A stretch of 60,040 nucleotides of DNA from Candidatus Aenigmatarchaeota archaeon (GTDB lineage Archaea; EX4484-52), in NCBI GenBank assembly GCA_023137195.1, contig JAGLPV010000024.1, forward strand, positions 1 through 60,040, in the 5' to 3' direction. Both the position numbers and the translations under genes were made by a program. Under the pieces are notes generated by a model that saw only the letters and a program-made list of their open reading frames with translations, was not told where the DNA came from and ran no database searches. Positions 1 to 7,352 of the stretch are shown in pieces. The number at the start of each line of letters is the position of its first letter. Position 1 is the first letter of the stretch.

Positions 1-203
1 TCCACTACACGTTCTGTTTCTGGTTTTGTCAAAACCTGTAGTGCCAGAACAAAGAAGATTAAACCAGCAAGAATTAAACACACACTCAGAAAAAATATAG
101 TTTTGGAACCTGTTTGAGATAACAATATAACAACTCCTAACAAGATAATACTCAAATCAATTCCCATAAACAGTAAACTCCTTTTATCCCTTCTTGTTTT
201 CAT
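1..203 (-). CDS. Partial small membrane protein, probably DUF2178-like (C-terminus outside window)
   Basis: The reading frame starts with ATG at 203 on the minus strand and runs off the left edge. About 67 residues are visible: a basic start (MKTRRDKR), two hydrophobic membrane segments, then KPETERVV. It begins one base after the stop of the gene at 205-591, so it is the last visible member of the same operon. The two-helix layout followed by an acidic/arginine motif resembles its three upstream neighbours, so a fourth paralogue is likely. The diagnostic DER-x-x-x-x motif would lie just outside the window. No function is known to me. Confidence 0.6.
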   Translation of the reverse strand, partial: MKTRRDKRSLLFMGIDLSIILLGVVILLSQTGSKTIFFLSVCLILAGLIFFVLALQVLTKPETERVV

Positions 204-204
204 A

Positions 205-591
205 TCATTCACCTTTTTTATTATACATCCATTGAAATGTAAGCCACACATATATTCCAACGAAAAATAGCAATGCATATATTTGAGATGGTAACGGCAT
301 CCATATTTTATAAATATAAAGCAGATTGAATGTAATTATCAATATAAGCATCGTATTAAATGCATGATACCCTGCTTTTTCTTTATTTCTTAATGAACGC
401 TCATCTTCAATAAAATTTTCTTTTGGTTTTGTAGCATTGTACAACGCGCCAAGCGTCAGAACGGACCCTGCAAAAATCCAGCCATATCCTATATTTTTAA
501 AGCCAAGCATTAGGACTGCAAAACCCAATGCCATTGATCCCATGCTCAGCATCAAATTATTCCTTACCTCTTCATCTGTTCTTAATTTCAT
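205..591 (-). CDS. DUF2178-like integral membrane protein
   Basis: This protein of 128 residues has two hydrophobic segments (about 17-50), a cytoplasmic-looking linker with EDERSLRNKEKAG (about 62-74), and two further hydrophobic segments. The linker motif, DER followed by a basic/amide stretch, is typical of the archaeal DUF2178 family of unknown function. It overlaps the upstream gene (588-920) by 4 bases and ends one base before the next start, so translation is probably coupled. Such proteins often sit beside small transcription regulators, but none is visible here. The family assignment rests on motif and topology; the role is unknown. Confidence 0.7.
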   Translation of the reverse strand: MKLRTDEEVRNNLMLSMGSMALGFAVLMLGFKNIGYGWIFAGSVLTLGALYNATKPKENFIEDERSLRNKEKAGYHAFNTMLILIITFNLLYIYKIWMPLPSQIYALLFFVGIYVWLTFQWMYNKKGE

Positions 592-920
592 TTTACGCCA
601 CCTATTTTATCATAATAAAACAAAGAGACGAGGCACACAATAAGAGAGCCACCAAAAAGAGCCACAAATGCAGGAGCAAATAATTCTGTGTTGCTGGTTA
701 GGTAAATATAGATAATTGTTCCGACTCCGAAAAATATGGTGTATGCAAAAGCATTTCTTGTTGCTTTCCCTATATTTATCTCGATTCTCTCATCCTTTGC
801 ATTATATGTTCCAAAATAAGGGATGAAACAAAGAAACCACAGGAAACTAGTATTTCCTTCAACAAAATACAGCAAACTCACAACCGACAAAAAACCCAAA
901 TACCAAAGTATATTTTTCAT
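588..920 (-). CDS. DUF2178-like integral membrane protein
   Basis: This protein of 110 residues has hydrophobic segments near 1-35, a KDERIEINIGKATRNAF motif at about 42-58, and two more membrane segments. It is the second of three or four tandem paralogues. The gene overlaps both neighbours by 4 bases, which indicates one operon with coupled translation. Sequence identity to the adjacent copies is low outside the DER motif, so the duplication is old. No catalytic residues are obvious and the function is unknown. Confidence 0.7.
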   Translation of the reverse strand: MKNILWYLGFLSVVSLLYFVEGNTSFLWFLCFIPYFGTYNAKDERIEINIGKATRNAFAYTIFFGVGTIIYIYLTSNTELFAPAFVALFGGSLIVCLVSLFYYDKIGGVK

Positions 921-1333
921 TCAATATCACCTTTTCTATTAACCATAAAATAACACATTCCGAAAATGATTGCCATGCCAATAATTCCTGTGCTTATTGC
1001 CTGTGGAATATCTCTAAAATAAATCCATTCATTTGAAGAAGCAAAACCTATTGCAAGAAGCCAGTAAAGGGACATATAATAAGCATAAGCCGCCGTGCGA
1101 TTCATTATCTTCTTTGACCTCTCATCTTCGAAAGGGAATCCTTTTTTTACATCAAAGAATCTTCTCTTTACAAAGGGAATCATGAATAAACCAATTATTA
1201 CTATAATTCCTATTGGTAAAATCATATCTATGGTTTTTCCTTTAGCCAACAGTGTGCCTGCAAAAAGCAAAGAAGTCAGTATCACAATTGCTGTTATTAT
1301 TCCTGCCAATACAACTCTTGTTTTATCTTTCAT
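917..1333 (-). CDS. DUF2178-like integral membrane protein (first gene of operon)
   Basis: This protein of 138 residues has two membrane segments (about 7-55), the linker EDERSKKIMNRTAAYAYYM (about 70-88), then two further hydrophobic segments. It is the most upstream member of the tandem set. An AT-rich stretch with ATATATAA at about 1370-1380 lies ahead of the start and could be the promoter for the whole group. The DER motif supports DUF2178. The role is unknown; related proteins are simply annotated as predicted membrane proteins in archaea. Confidence 0.7.
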   Translation of the reverse strand: MKDKTRVVLAGIITAIVILTSLLFAGTLLAKGKTIDMILPIGIIVIIGLFMIPFVKRRFFDVKKGFPFEDERSKKIMNRTAAYAYYMSLYWLLAIGFASSNEWIYFRDIPQAISTGIIGMAIIFGMCYFMVNRKGDIE

Positions 1334-1391
1334 TTTCTCACCTTGTTGTTTATTTCTAACTTAATGTTAGATATATATAACATCAAATTAT

Positions 1392-1880
1392 TTAAATGTT
1401 TTTGTTTTTGGCAATTTTGTGCAAATAAAGAACACCTCCGATAAGAAAGCAAAGAACACAAAAATTATAGATGATAGAATTACTGAACATGCCCAAAAAC
1501 GGATTTGTCAAATTAGGCCAAAGAGGAAACATATCCGAATAAAGGAATGCATCAAGCAGGATATGAAGCCATACGCCGATTAATGCCCCGGCAGTAATTG
1601 ACTTCAAAGAATAATCCTGGTGGATTTTAAAAAAATCAGATATTTTACCCAGTTGCCTACGAAACATATAGATTCCTGCGATGACAAACATTGCCGAAAC
1701 TGTTGCGCCAACAAAAGTGTGCAATGGACCATGAAGCGGACAATTGCTGAAAAAAAGGCAATAAATTGCGCGGATATCGATGATTATACTTGCAAGTAAA
1801 ATCGAGGCAATATTGATGTGTTTTTTGAAGAGCATTCCTATTGCTAAACCCGGACCAAGATGAAAAGGAGTGAATGGCAT
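1392..1880 (-). CDS. DUF457/YdjM-like membrane protein (predicted metal-dependent hydrolase)
   Basis: The 162-residue protein begins MPFTPFHLGPG, a start typical of the DUF457/YdjM group of membrane proteins annotated as metal-dependent hydrolases. Histidines and acids are spread between membrane segments: H7, the DIRAIY segment, PLHGPLHTF and WLHILLDAF. About five hydrophobic segments are present. A TATA box on the minus strand lies 22-32 bases upstream, so the message is probably leaderless. A second member of the broad group lies at 34329-34874. Enzyme activity is inferred from family annotation only. Confidence 0.65.
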   Translation of the reverse strand: MPFTPFHLGPGLAIGMLFKKHINIASILLASIIIDIRAIYCLFFSNCPLHGPLHTFVGATVSAMFVIAGIYMFRRQLGKISDFFKIHQDYSLKSITAGALIGVWLHILLDAFLYSDMFPLWPNLTNPFLGMFSNSIIYNFCVLCFLIGGVLYLHKIAKNKNI

Positions 1881-1901
1881 AATATATTCTATGCTGTAAA
1901 T

Positions 1902-1912
1902 CTATATAAATA
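1902..1912 (-). promoter_or_regulatory. TATA box for the DUF457-like gene
   Basis: On the minus strand the stretch reads TATTTATATAG, a good archaeal TATA element. It lies 22-32 bases upstream of the ATG at 1880, which fits a leaderless transcript. No Shine-Dalgarno word is visible in between. Confidence 0.55.
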
Positions 1913-1950
1913 TTCTGCGCATTATAAAATTTCAATTTTAGATTGTGCAA

Positions 1951-1962
1951 AAGTATATAAAT
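1951..1962 (+). promoter_or_regulatory. TATA box for dapB
   Basis: AAGTATATAAAT lies about 45-50 bases ahead of the dapB start at 2004. This spacing gives a short leader, and that leader contains AGGGG at 1992-1996, a plausible ribosome binding site. Together these support the ATG at 2004 rather than an upstream in-frame start at 1860. Confidence 0.5.
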
Positions 1963-2003
1963 TAGAATCACCCATATATGCAAGAGATATTAGGGGTTAT
2001 AAA

Positions 2004-2837
2004 ATGGAAAAAACATTAGTTATGGTTAATGGCTTATCGCCAAATGCAGGGAAAATGGCATATAAAGTTGCTGAACATGTTCAGGCTAGTTCTGATATGG
2101 AATTGCTTCCTTTTTCATTGACTGGTTCAAATGTTGAAGCAGACAGGATGCAGGTTGGTGATCTGGAAATTAAATTGGTGAAGCCGGAAGACAGGAAGGA
2201 GTTTATTGAAATGGTTTCTGATCAATCATTTATTTCTGTGGATTATACTCATCCAAATGCTGTAAATGAAAATGCAGAATTTTATTGCAGTAATCGTCTT
2301 CCTTTTGTTATGGGAACAACAGGGGGAGACAGGGATGTATTGGAAAAAACAGTTGTTGATTCAGACAATGTGGCTGTTATTGCTCCGAATATGGCGAAGC
2401 AAATTGTCGCATTTCAGGCAATGTTGGAATATGCGGCAAATACATTTCCTGATGCATTCAAAGGATATACATTGGAGATAGCAGAAAGTCATCAAAACGG
2501 AAAAGCTGACACAAGCGGTACTGCCAAAGCAATGATTGGTTATTTTAATCAATTAGGGCTTCCCTTTACAAAAGACCAGATTAAAATGATCAGGGCTCCG
2601 GATGAACAGTTGGAGATGGGAATTCCTGAAAATACATTGACTGGTCATGCATGGCACACTTATACATTGAAATCAAAAGAAGGAGATGTCTTATTTGGGT
2701 TTACTCATAATGTGAATGGAAGGGATATTTACGCGGCAGGAACATTGGACGGGGTCAGGTTTTTGATCGGCAAGCTTGGTGAAAAAGGTAAAGTCTATTC
2801 CATGATGGATGTTTTGAAAGGCGCAACCACAGATTAA
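2004..2837 (+). CDS. dapB: 4-hydroxy-tetrahydrodipicolinate reductase, plant-type DapB
   Basis: DapB reduces the cyclic product of DapA with NAD(P)H in the lysine/diaminopimelate pathway. The 277-residue protein begins with a nucleotide-binding strand (VMVNGLSPNAGKMA). It contains the VDYTHP segment, VMGTTGGDRD, NMAKQIVAFQ, and the signature ESHQNGKADTSGTAKA with the catalytic His and Lys, then GHAWHTYTL and NVNGRDIYAAGTLD. These patterns match the plant-type DapB branch better than the classic E. coli type, as I recall them. The start at 2004 follows AGGGG and makes the nucleotide-binding strand N-terminal. No other lysine gene is adjacent. Confidence 0.88.
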   Translation: MEKTLVMVNGLSPNAGKMAYKVAEHVQASSDMELLPFSLTGSNVEADRMQVGDLEIKLVKPEDRKEFIEMVSDQSFISVDYTHPNAVNENAEFYCSNRLPFVMGTTGGDRDVLEKTVVDSDNVAVIAPNMAKQIVAFQAMLEYAANTFPDAFKGYTLEIAESHQNGKADTSGTAKAMIGYFNQLGLPFTKDQIKMIRAPDEQLEMGIPENTLTGHAWHTYTLKSKEGDVLFGFTHNVNGRDIYAAGTLDGVRFLIGKLGEKGKVYSMMDVLKGATTD

Positions 2838-2930
2838 TCCACAGAACCCACGGGAACTGATTTAATCCATGAGATTCTTGGCGATAGCACAGATGCTGAT
2901 TTAATAGTTTGTCTTGTGGAAAATACAGAC
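2836..2930. repeat. Dispersed intergenic CCACAG-type repeat, copy 1
   Basis: Just after dapB, and including its stop codon, the sequence starts TTAATCCACAGAACCCACGG and ends near CTTGTGGA. It holds two copies of CTGATTTAAT and a small AGCA/TGCT hairpin. Its words (AATCCA-GAGATTCTTG, CCACAGA, TTGTGGA) recur in intergenic gaps at 28850-28927, 31387-31608 and 34905-35002. The element appears noncoding. Confidence 0.5.
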
Positions 2931-2940
2931 GAGGAAAAAA

Positions 2941-2950
2941 AGTATATAAA
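2941..2950 (+). promoter_or_regulatory. TATA box for the toxin-antitoxin pair
   Basis: AGTATATAAA lies 21-30 bases ahead of the ATG at 2971, the spacing expected for a leaderless archaeal transcript. It supports 2971 as the antitoxin start over the later ATG at 2983. Confidence 0.55.
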
Positions 2951-2970
2951 GATTCTTGCCATGAAATATT

Positions 2971-3264
2971 ATGAGAAAACAAATGATTAAAACAAGCAGA
3001 GAAGAGAATATTTCGATGTATCCACGATTGGAAGAAGTTTTAATGATTGAATCCTTTATCCGGGAACACAATGGAGAATATAAAAAACAGGAATTGATTG
3101 ATAATCTGCCTGAAGAGACAAATCAGGAAATTTTTGATGCAATAATTGATAATCTTCTTGATGAACACAAAATTTCAATAGATGCAGAGGGCAAAATAGG
3201 GTGGATATATGATCCAGCCGGTGTAAAAAAATATCTCAAAAAAAATGAATTGTCATGGAGATGA
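2971..3264 (+). CDS. Putative antitoxin, winged-helix-like small protein
   Basis: The 97-residue protein has a predicted helical core (LEEVLMIESFIREHNGEYKKQELIDNL) followed by a second helical part and a strand pair with KIGWIYDP. This resembles small winged-helix proteins that sit beside RelE-like toxins in archaea. It overlaps the downstream toxin-like gene by 10 bases, a layout typical of type II toxin-antitoxin operons. A TATA box at 2941-2950 fits the chosen start. The antitoxin role comes from context and fold impression, not from a recognised family motif. Confidence 0.55.
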   Translation: MRKQMIKTSREENISMYPRLEEVLMIESFIREHNGEYKKQELIDNLPEETNQEIFDAIIDNLLDEHKISIDAEGKIGWIYDPAGVKKYLKKNELSWR

Positions 3265-3593
3265 AATCGCAAATAGTATTTTGCCAAGAAAAACTGAAAA
3301 ATGCATTTTTATCGCTTAAAAATTCTAAACTCCATGAAGAAAGGCAAATATATCGATGGCTTGAGCGGGCTTTTGTGGATTTAGAAGAAAATGCCTTTTG
3401 TGGCATTCAGATTCCAAAAAAACTGATTCCGGCATCTTATATCCAAAAATACGAGATAGACAATTTATGGAAATATAATTTGCCAAATGCATGGAGATTA
3501 ACGTATTCTATAAAGGGAAGTGAAATAAAAGTCGTCAGTATCGTTGTCGAATGGATGAGCCACAAGGAATACGAAAAAAGATTTGGTTATTGA
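3255..3593 (+). CDS. RelE/ParE-like toxin
   Basis: The 112-residue protein has an N-terminal helical hairpin (about 1-50), then IPKKLIPASYIQKYEIDNLWKYNLP and NAWRLTYSI, and ends VEWMSHKEYEKRFGY. The strand with WRLTY and the tail HKEYEKRF are recurrent in archaeal RelE-superfamily toxins, which cleave mRNA on the ribosome. It starts inside the end of the putative antitoxin gene, so the two are co-translated. A second in-frame ATG lies at 3261. The toxin call is reasonably firm by motif; its target is unknown. Confidence 0.65.
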   Translation: MEMKSQIVFCQEKLKNAFLSLKNSKLHEERQIYRWLERAFVDLEENAFCGIQIPKKLIPASYIQKYEIDNLWKYNLPNAWRLTYSIKGSEIKVVSIVVEWMSHKEYEKRFGY

Positions 3594-3647
3594 TGTTATA
3601 GATACTCTTGTGGATTTCAACGGTTCTGCGACCCATGGATGTTATTA

Positions 3648-3657
3648 TTATATAAAT
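3648..3657 (+). promoter_or_regulatory. TATA box for the flavin-binding protein gene
   Basis: TTATATAAAT lies 20-29 bases upstream of the ATG at 3677. This fits a leaderless archaeal promoter. No ribosome binding site is apparent. Confidence 0.5.
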
Positions 3658-3676
3658 GTAAATAGGTTTAATTAGT

Positions 3677-4063
3677 ATGGAAATTCCAAAGTATATTCAG
3701 GAAATAATTGACAAACAGGAATTGCATATCCTATCAACTTCATCGGGAAAAGGAGTGCCCAATATCATTTACCTGAAATTTCTCAAAGTGTATAATGATG
3801 AACAGATTTTGATTGCCAATAATAAATTTTTCAAGACAGAAAAAAATCTAATTGAAAACCCGAGAATCGCTTTTGTTGTACGTGATAAGGAGACAGGAAA
3901 ATCATATCAAATCAAAGGGACTGTCGAAATGCACAAAGACGATAAAATTTACGATGATGTTGTCAAATGGGTTGAAGAAATAAGAACAAAACCTCTGACA
4001 CCCAAATCCGCGGTAATTCTTAATGTGGAAGAAATATATTGTGGGGCAGAGAAGATATTGTAA
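3677..4063 (+). CDS. Pyridoxamine 5'-phosphate oxidase-like flavin split-barrel protein
   Basis: The 128-residue protein has the layout of the FMN-binding split barrel: an N-terminal helix (IPKYIQEIIDKQ), the strand HILSTSSGKGVPNIIYLKFL, then ILIANNKFFKTEKNLIENPRIAFVV and a strand ending SYQIKGTVEMH. The NxKFFKTxKNLxENPR segment is characteristic of PNPOx-like proteins of about this size. Members bind FMN or F420 and have varied redox roles; the substrate cannot be read from sequence. It has its own promoter. Confidence 0.75.
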   Translation: MEIPKYIQEIIDKQELHILSTSSGKGVPNIIYLKFLKVYNDEQILIANNKFFKTEKNLIENPRIAFVVRDKETGKSYQIKGTVEMHKDDKIYDDVVKWVEEIRTKPLTPKSAVILNVEEIYCGAEKIL

Positions 4064-4094
4064 CTGGCAAGGTAGATGTAAGGAGTGTTGAGAT

Positions 4095-4391
4095 ATGAAG
4101 AAAAACTTAGCCATTAGAAATTCAACAGCAGAATTTTTGATATTCCCGGCACAATCAAAAGAAGATTCTATTGAAGTTAAATACGCAGATGAAAATATTT
4201 GGTTGTCACAAAAAATGATTGCAAAATTGTTCAATGTGGATAGAACTGTAATAACTAAACATTTACTAAATATTTTTGAAAGTGATGAATTAGATGAAAA
4301 AAGCAATGTGCAAAAAATGCACTTTAGTCATTCTGATAAACCAATTAACTTCTATAACAGAGAAGATTTTAGAGGAGTGAAATCAATATAA
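4095..4391 (+). pseudogene. Truncated RhuM-family protein (N-terminal remnant)
   Basis: The 98 residues match the N-terminus of the RhuM family: AEFLIFPAQSKEDSIEVKYADENIWLSQ, a helix-turn-helix (KMIAKLFNVDRTVITKHL), then FESDELDEKSNVQKMHF and PINFYN. In intact proteins a segment of the type LDAIIAVGYRVNS and a long C-terminal part should follow. Here the frame turns to REDFRGVKSI and stops. The remaining two thirds of the gene are absent, and the next gene begins six bases later. It is best read as a deletion remnant, though a short DNA-binding product is possible. Confidence 0.65.
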
Positions 4392-4397
4392 ATTATT

Positions 4398-4634
4398 ATG
4401 GATACGCACAAAAGGACGATTGTTAAAACAATTACGTGGAGAATAATTGCGACTTTGACTACTGTATTGACGATATATTTTTGGACCGGGGACTGGTCTA
4501 TTGCTCTTGGTTCCGGTCTGGTTGCGAATGCTTTGAAAACTGTGTTTTATTATATTCATGAGAGGGCGTGGAATTTAAGTGATTTTGGGCGGTTGTCTGT
4601 TCCTGTGAAAAGTTCCGGTCATGACCGTAAATAA
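4398..4634 (+). CDS. DUF2061 membrane protein
   Basis: This 78-residue protein contains the DUF2061 signature: HKRTIVKTITWRIIATLTT at the start, a membrane segment, then SIALGSGLVANALKTVFYYIHERAW. Two transmembrane helices are predicted. In other genomes this small domain stands alone or is fused to sulfate-assimilation proteins; its role is unknown. It follows the RhuM remnant closely and has no strong promoter of its own that I can see. Confidence 0.8.
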   Translation: MDTHKRTIVKTITWRIIATLTTVLTIYFWTGDWSIALGSGLVANALKTVFYYIHERAWNLSDFGRLSVPVKSSGHDRK

Positions 4635-4756
4635 GTTGATTTTTTTAGAGGAATAGTTCGCTTTTTGTTTGGATTTTATTTGGATGAAAACAATTCGCAG
4701 TTGTTATATTACTTTTAGGGCTTGATAAGTTAGACCTATTTCCTTCAGTAAAATAA

Positions 4757-5482
4757 TTATCCTCTTCTGCCTGAATCAGTATTACGTTTAGGTTCAAACT
4801 TTTCTCCCTGGAAAAAATTTTTTGTTTTAACCCAAATGCCCCCGAAGAATTTTGTAACTATGCTTGTTTTCTTTTGTGCATTTTCAGATGCAGGTACTTT
4901 AAATTTTGTCTTTTTATTAAATTCGACTTTACCTGCATGAACCAGCATTAACGTTGCTTTTGCACCTTCCTCAACAAGAACTGTATCGCCGGGAAGAACT
5001 TCAGTTCCAATGACCACGGGAATAATCTCTATGCCTCTTTCGATAAGCACTTTACCTTCAACTAAAACAAAGCCGCCTTTGCATAAATCGTCTGTTTTGC
5101 AAGTATAAGATACTTCTTTTTCATCATCGCTTGATTCTGTGGTTTTAGAAGAAAAAGCAGAAAATAATTTTTTAAAAAAAGACTTTATGCCTCCTGATTT
5201 TTTACCGGTGTCATTATGGTCTTTGCAGATATATGCATCCGGTTGATTAACGCAAATGTGAACACATTTATTCAAATTTACATCCCATGCATGGTATTGG
5301 AGGTCTCTGCATTTTGGTAAACATTTTCCGTCAACATAATCTTGTGCAATGGTACACTTTGGAACACATATGTCTTTATACATATTGTATTTTTCAGAAT
5401 CCAAACAATTGCCGGAATTTGCATAAACGGGTGTGATTAAAACAAAAAAAGTCAAAATAAATAAAATTATTTTTTTCTTCAT
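4757..5482 (-). CDS. Secreted Cys-rich protein with FecR-like domain
   Basis: The 241-residue protein starts with a clear signal peptide (MKKKIILFILTFFVLITPVYA). A cysteine-rich region (about 26-90) with C-x-x-x-C pairs follows, then a charged linker with IKSFFKKLFSAFSS. The FecR-like beta domain (about 132-200) shows VEGKVLIERG, GTEVLPGDTVLVEEGAKATLML and GKVEFNKKTKFKV. FecR-like domains elsewhere sense or bind surface partners. There is no C-terminal anchor, so it is probably secreted or surface-attached. A minus-strand TATA box at 5505-5515 lies ahead. Confidence 0.65.
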   Translation of the reverse strand: MKKKIILFILTFFVLITPVYANSGNCLDSEKYNMYKDICVPKCTIAQDYVDGKCLPKCRDLQYHAWDVNLNKCVHICVNQPDAYICKDHNDTGKKSGGIKSFFKKLFSAFSSKTTESSDDEKEVSYTCKTDDLCKGGFVLVEGKVLIERGIEIIPVVIGTEVLPGDTVLVEEGAKATLMLVHAGKVEFNKKTKFKVPASENAQKKTSIVTKFFGGIWVKTKNFFQGEKFEPKRNTDSGRRG

Positions 5483-5504
5483 AGGTTTATTGATTGTATT
5501 GGGC

Positions 5505-5515
5505 TTATATAAAAC
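5505..5515 (-). promoter_or_regulatory. TATA box for the FecR-like gene
   Basis: On the minus strand TTTTATATAAG lies 23-33 bases ahead of the ATG at 5482. The spacing fits leaderless initiation. The remainder of the gap up to 5669 shows no gene. Confidence 0.5.
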
Positions 5516-5669
5516 TTTTGATTTATTGGAACGGGAAAATGATGTGTAATTTCATGTTTTTAATGGGGATTAATGGGAAACTTGGGAAAAGCTAACTTTT
5601 TATGTTTTTATGAAATGCCCTTTCTCGTCCTTTGAACATGTCAAAGTTAGAAAATAAGCTGGCTATTAT

Positions 5670-6365
5670 TTAATTATGTTTTATAGGGTCATTTACAGTA
5701 TCATTTACAGTATCATTTACAGTATCATCCAAAACATAATATCCTGTTTTTGCCGAGCCTTCAAATCGGACAATCTTCTTTGATTTTAAGTCCAACAAAT
5801 CTCTTTTAGCAGTAATTATTGGTATGTTAACCAGAGCAATATATTCCTTTGTGGTTATTTTACCCTTTTCCGCAATATATCTAATTGCTTTCTTCTGCCT
5901 TTCATTTAATTCGTGTTTTTCTTCAATTACATCCATGGAAATTGTCCTGACCTGTGATTTAAAAATAACTTTTGTTTCAATATCGCCTAAATTATACATT
6001 GGTTTCTCATTGCCATTCATACGGCAAAGTTCATTTTCAAGATAAATTCCTGAACCATATCTTTCAATAAGACCAATATCATACATATAGTTGGACAGAA
6101 TAGAATTAACTGGTTTATGAATGGGTTCTTCAGGGCTTACGCCTTCCGGAAATGAACCGGGACTTACAATCTCAATGCGCTCATCATATATAAAAACTCT
6201 TACATCTGCCATACTTTGATAGTCTCTATGAATCAGCCCGTTGATTATTGCCTCTCTTAATGCCTTTAGAGGATATTCATATTTGTCTATTCTCTGGAAC
6301 TTATCTGTTCTTAATCCCATATATCTTATGTTTCTTTTGATGAAATTTTCAGCTTCCAGAACCAT
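5670..6365 (-). pseudogene. N-terminally truncated AlbA_2/HATPase_c_4-type ATP-binding protein
   Basis: The 231 residues correspond to the C-terminal part of the DNA-binding AlbA_2 plus divergent ATPase family: YPLKALREAIINGLIHRDY, VRVFIYDERIEIVSPGSFPEGV, GLIERYGSGI, then a winged helix (about 165-215). The usual AlbA_2 N-terminus is missing. Eight codons upstream of the ATG still read as family sequence (DCDGTLWN) and are then cut by TAG at 6390-6392, so this is a truncation and not a short gene. The C-terminus ends in three tandem VNDT units. An intact relative lies at 20266-21612. Confidence 0.7.
5689..5724. repeat. Three perfect 12-bp in-frame tandem repeats
   Basis: The unit TCATTTACAGTA occurs three times in a row and encodes repeated VNDT at the C-terminus of the truncated ATPase gene. 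A fourth partial unit follows. Copy number could change by slippage without breaking the frame. Confidence 0.85.
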
Positions 6366-6393
6366 ATTCCATAAAGTACCATCGCAGTCCTAT

Positions 6394-6416
6394 AATAGGT
6401 TGTTAAGTAACCTATT
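6394..6416. repeat. Inverted repeat at the truncation point
   Basis: AATAGGTT (6394-6401) and AACCTATT (6409-6416) form perfect 8-bp arms with a 7-base loop. The hairpin lies 1 base upstream of the TAG that ends the ATPase remnant, and 47 bases after the stop of the receiver gene. It may act as a 3' end structure for the operon, or mark the edge of a lost segment. Confidence 0.6.
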
Positions 6417-6462
6417 TTCAAGTCTCTTTTTTTTATATTTGTTAATATGGAAAAATGTGAAT

Positions 6463-7350
6463 TTAAGCATTTAAGTCATCTATAATTTTTTGAAAAATAC
6501 GTTTGTATTCATGAATATCTTTTCTGATTTTAATAAACTCCGGTTCGTCATATGGTATAATAGTTCCGTCACTTTTTTTAATTCTCATAAGCGTCGAAGT
6601 ACTAGAATCTTCTGGATTATGAGCTAAATTGTTTCTTTCTTGTTGTATATTTTGGTATAATTCAATCTCATCACGTGTTAAAGAATTTTTATCACATGTG
6701 GCAAAGATTAACAAGGTTCTTAGTAAAAAAGAAGCATCAAAATGTCTGGATTTTAGCAATCTTTGAAATTCGTCTGGCAATGAATATTTTTTTAAGTCTT
6801 CATCATTTTCTTTATACCGTTTAATTAATTTCTGTTTTCTCTCTATTATTTTTTGTTGCTTAACCTTACCTTTTTCTGCTAATAAATTTAGAATCTCTCT
6901 TATCATTTCATCTAGCTCACTTGTTTCAGCCATAACCAATCCACGAAGATTGTTTAAATCCTGAGTTTTTCTAATGGTTGTATAAATAAGTCTCTTTAAT
7001 TTTTCTATATAATTATCTTTACTGGCACAATAAACCCCATCTATTCTTTCTTTTTTGGCAATTATTTTTCTTAGTTTTCCTTCCCCGTACTGAGAATAAA
7101 ATAATATTTCTGTATACAGTTCTTGCTTCCTTATTTTTTCAATAACATCTTGTCCTTGCTCTTCATCTGCAAGTTCATAATCAACGACGATTATATCGAA
7201 TTTAGAAAAATCATATTTTTCATATTTTTCGGGATTTTTATATTCTAGTATAAATCCGTATTTTTTGAGATATGATTCAATAAATTCAATTTCAGATTCT
7301 ACCCAATCCGTGTCATCTTCAACCCATAAAATTCTATATTTTAAATTCAT
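6463..7350 (-). CDS. Response-regulator-like protein with C-terminal HEPN-like motif
   Basis: The 295-residue protein has an N-terminal receiver domain with the full phosphorylation set: D12/D13, D57 at the end of strand 3 (IIVVDYEL), S86 (FYSQ) and K111 (ASKD). A helical, charged region follows (about 120-190). The last third is helical and contains QQERNNLAHNPE, giving R239-N-N-L-A-H244, the RX4-6H pattern of HEPN ribonuclease domains. There is no DNA-binding output domain. The gene starts 2 bases after the upstream kinase-like gene, so the two form one operon. I infer a phosphorylation-controlled RNase or related effector; the HEPN call is by motif only. Confidence 0.7.
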   Translation of the reverse strand: MNLKYRILWVEDDTDWVESEIEFIESYLKKYGFILEYKNPEKYEKYDFSKFDIIVVDYELADEEQGQDVIEKIRKQELYTEILFYSQYGEGKLRKIIAKKERIDGVYCASKDNYIEKLKRLIYTTIRKTQDLNNLRGLVMAETSELDEMIREILNLLAEKGKVKQQKIIERKQKLIKRYKENDEDLKKYSLPDEFQRLLKSRHFDASFLLRTLLIFATCDKNSLTRDEIELYQNIQQERNNLAHNPEDSSTSTLMRIKKSDGTIIPYDEPEFIKIRKDIHEYKRIFQKIIDDLNA

Positions 7351-7352
7351 AA

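Noticed and set aside
4095-6416. Insertion sequence responsible for the truncated genes
   Set aside because: No transposase and no convincing terminal repeats or target duplications were found in the interval.
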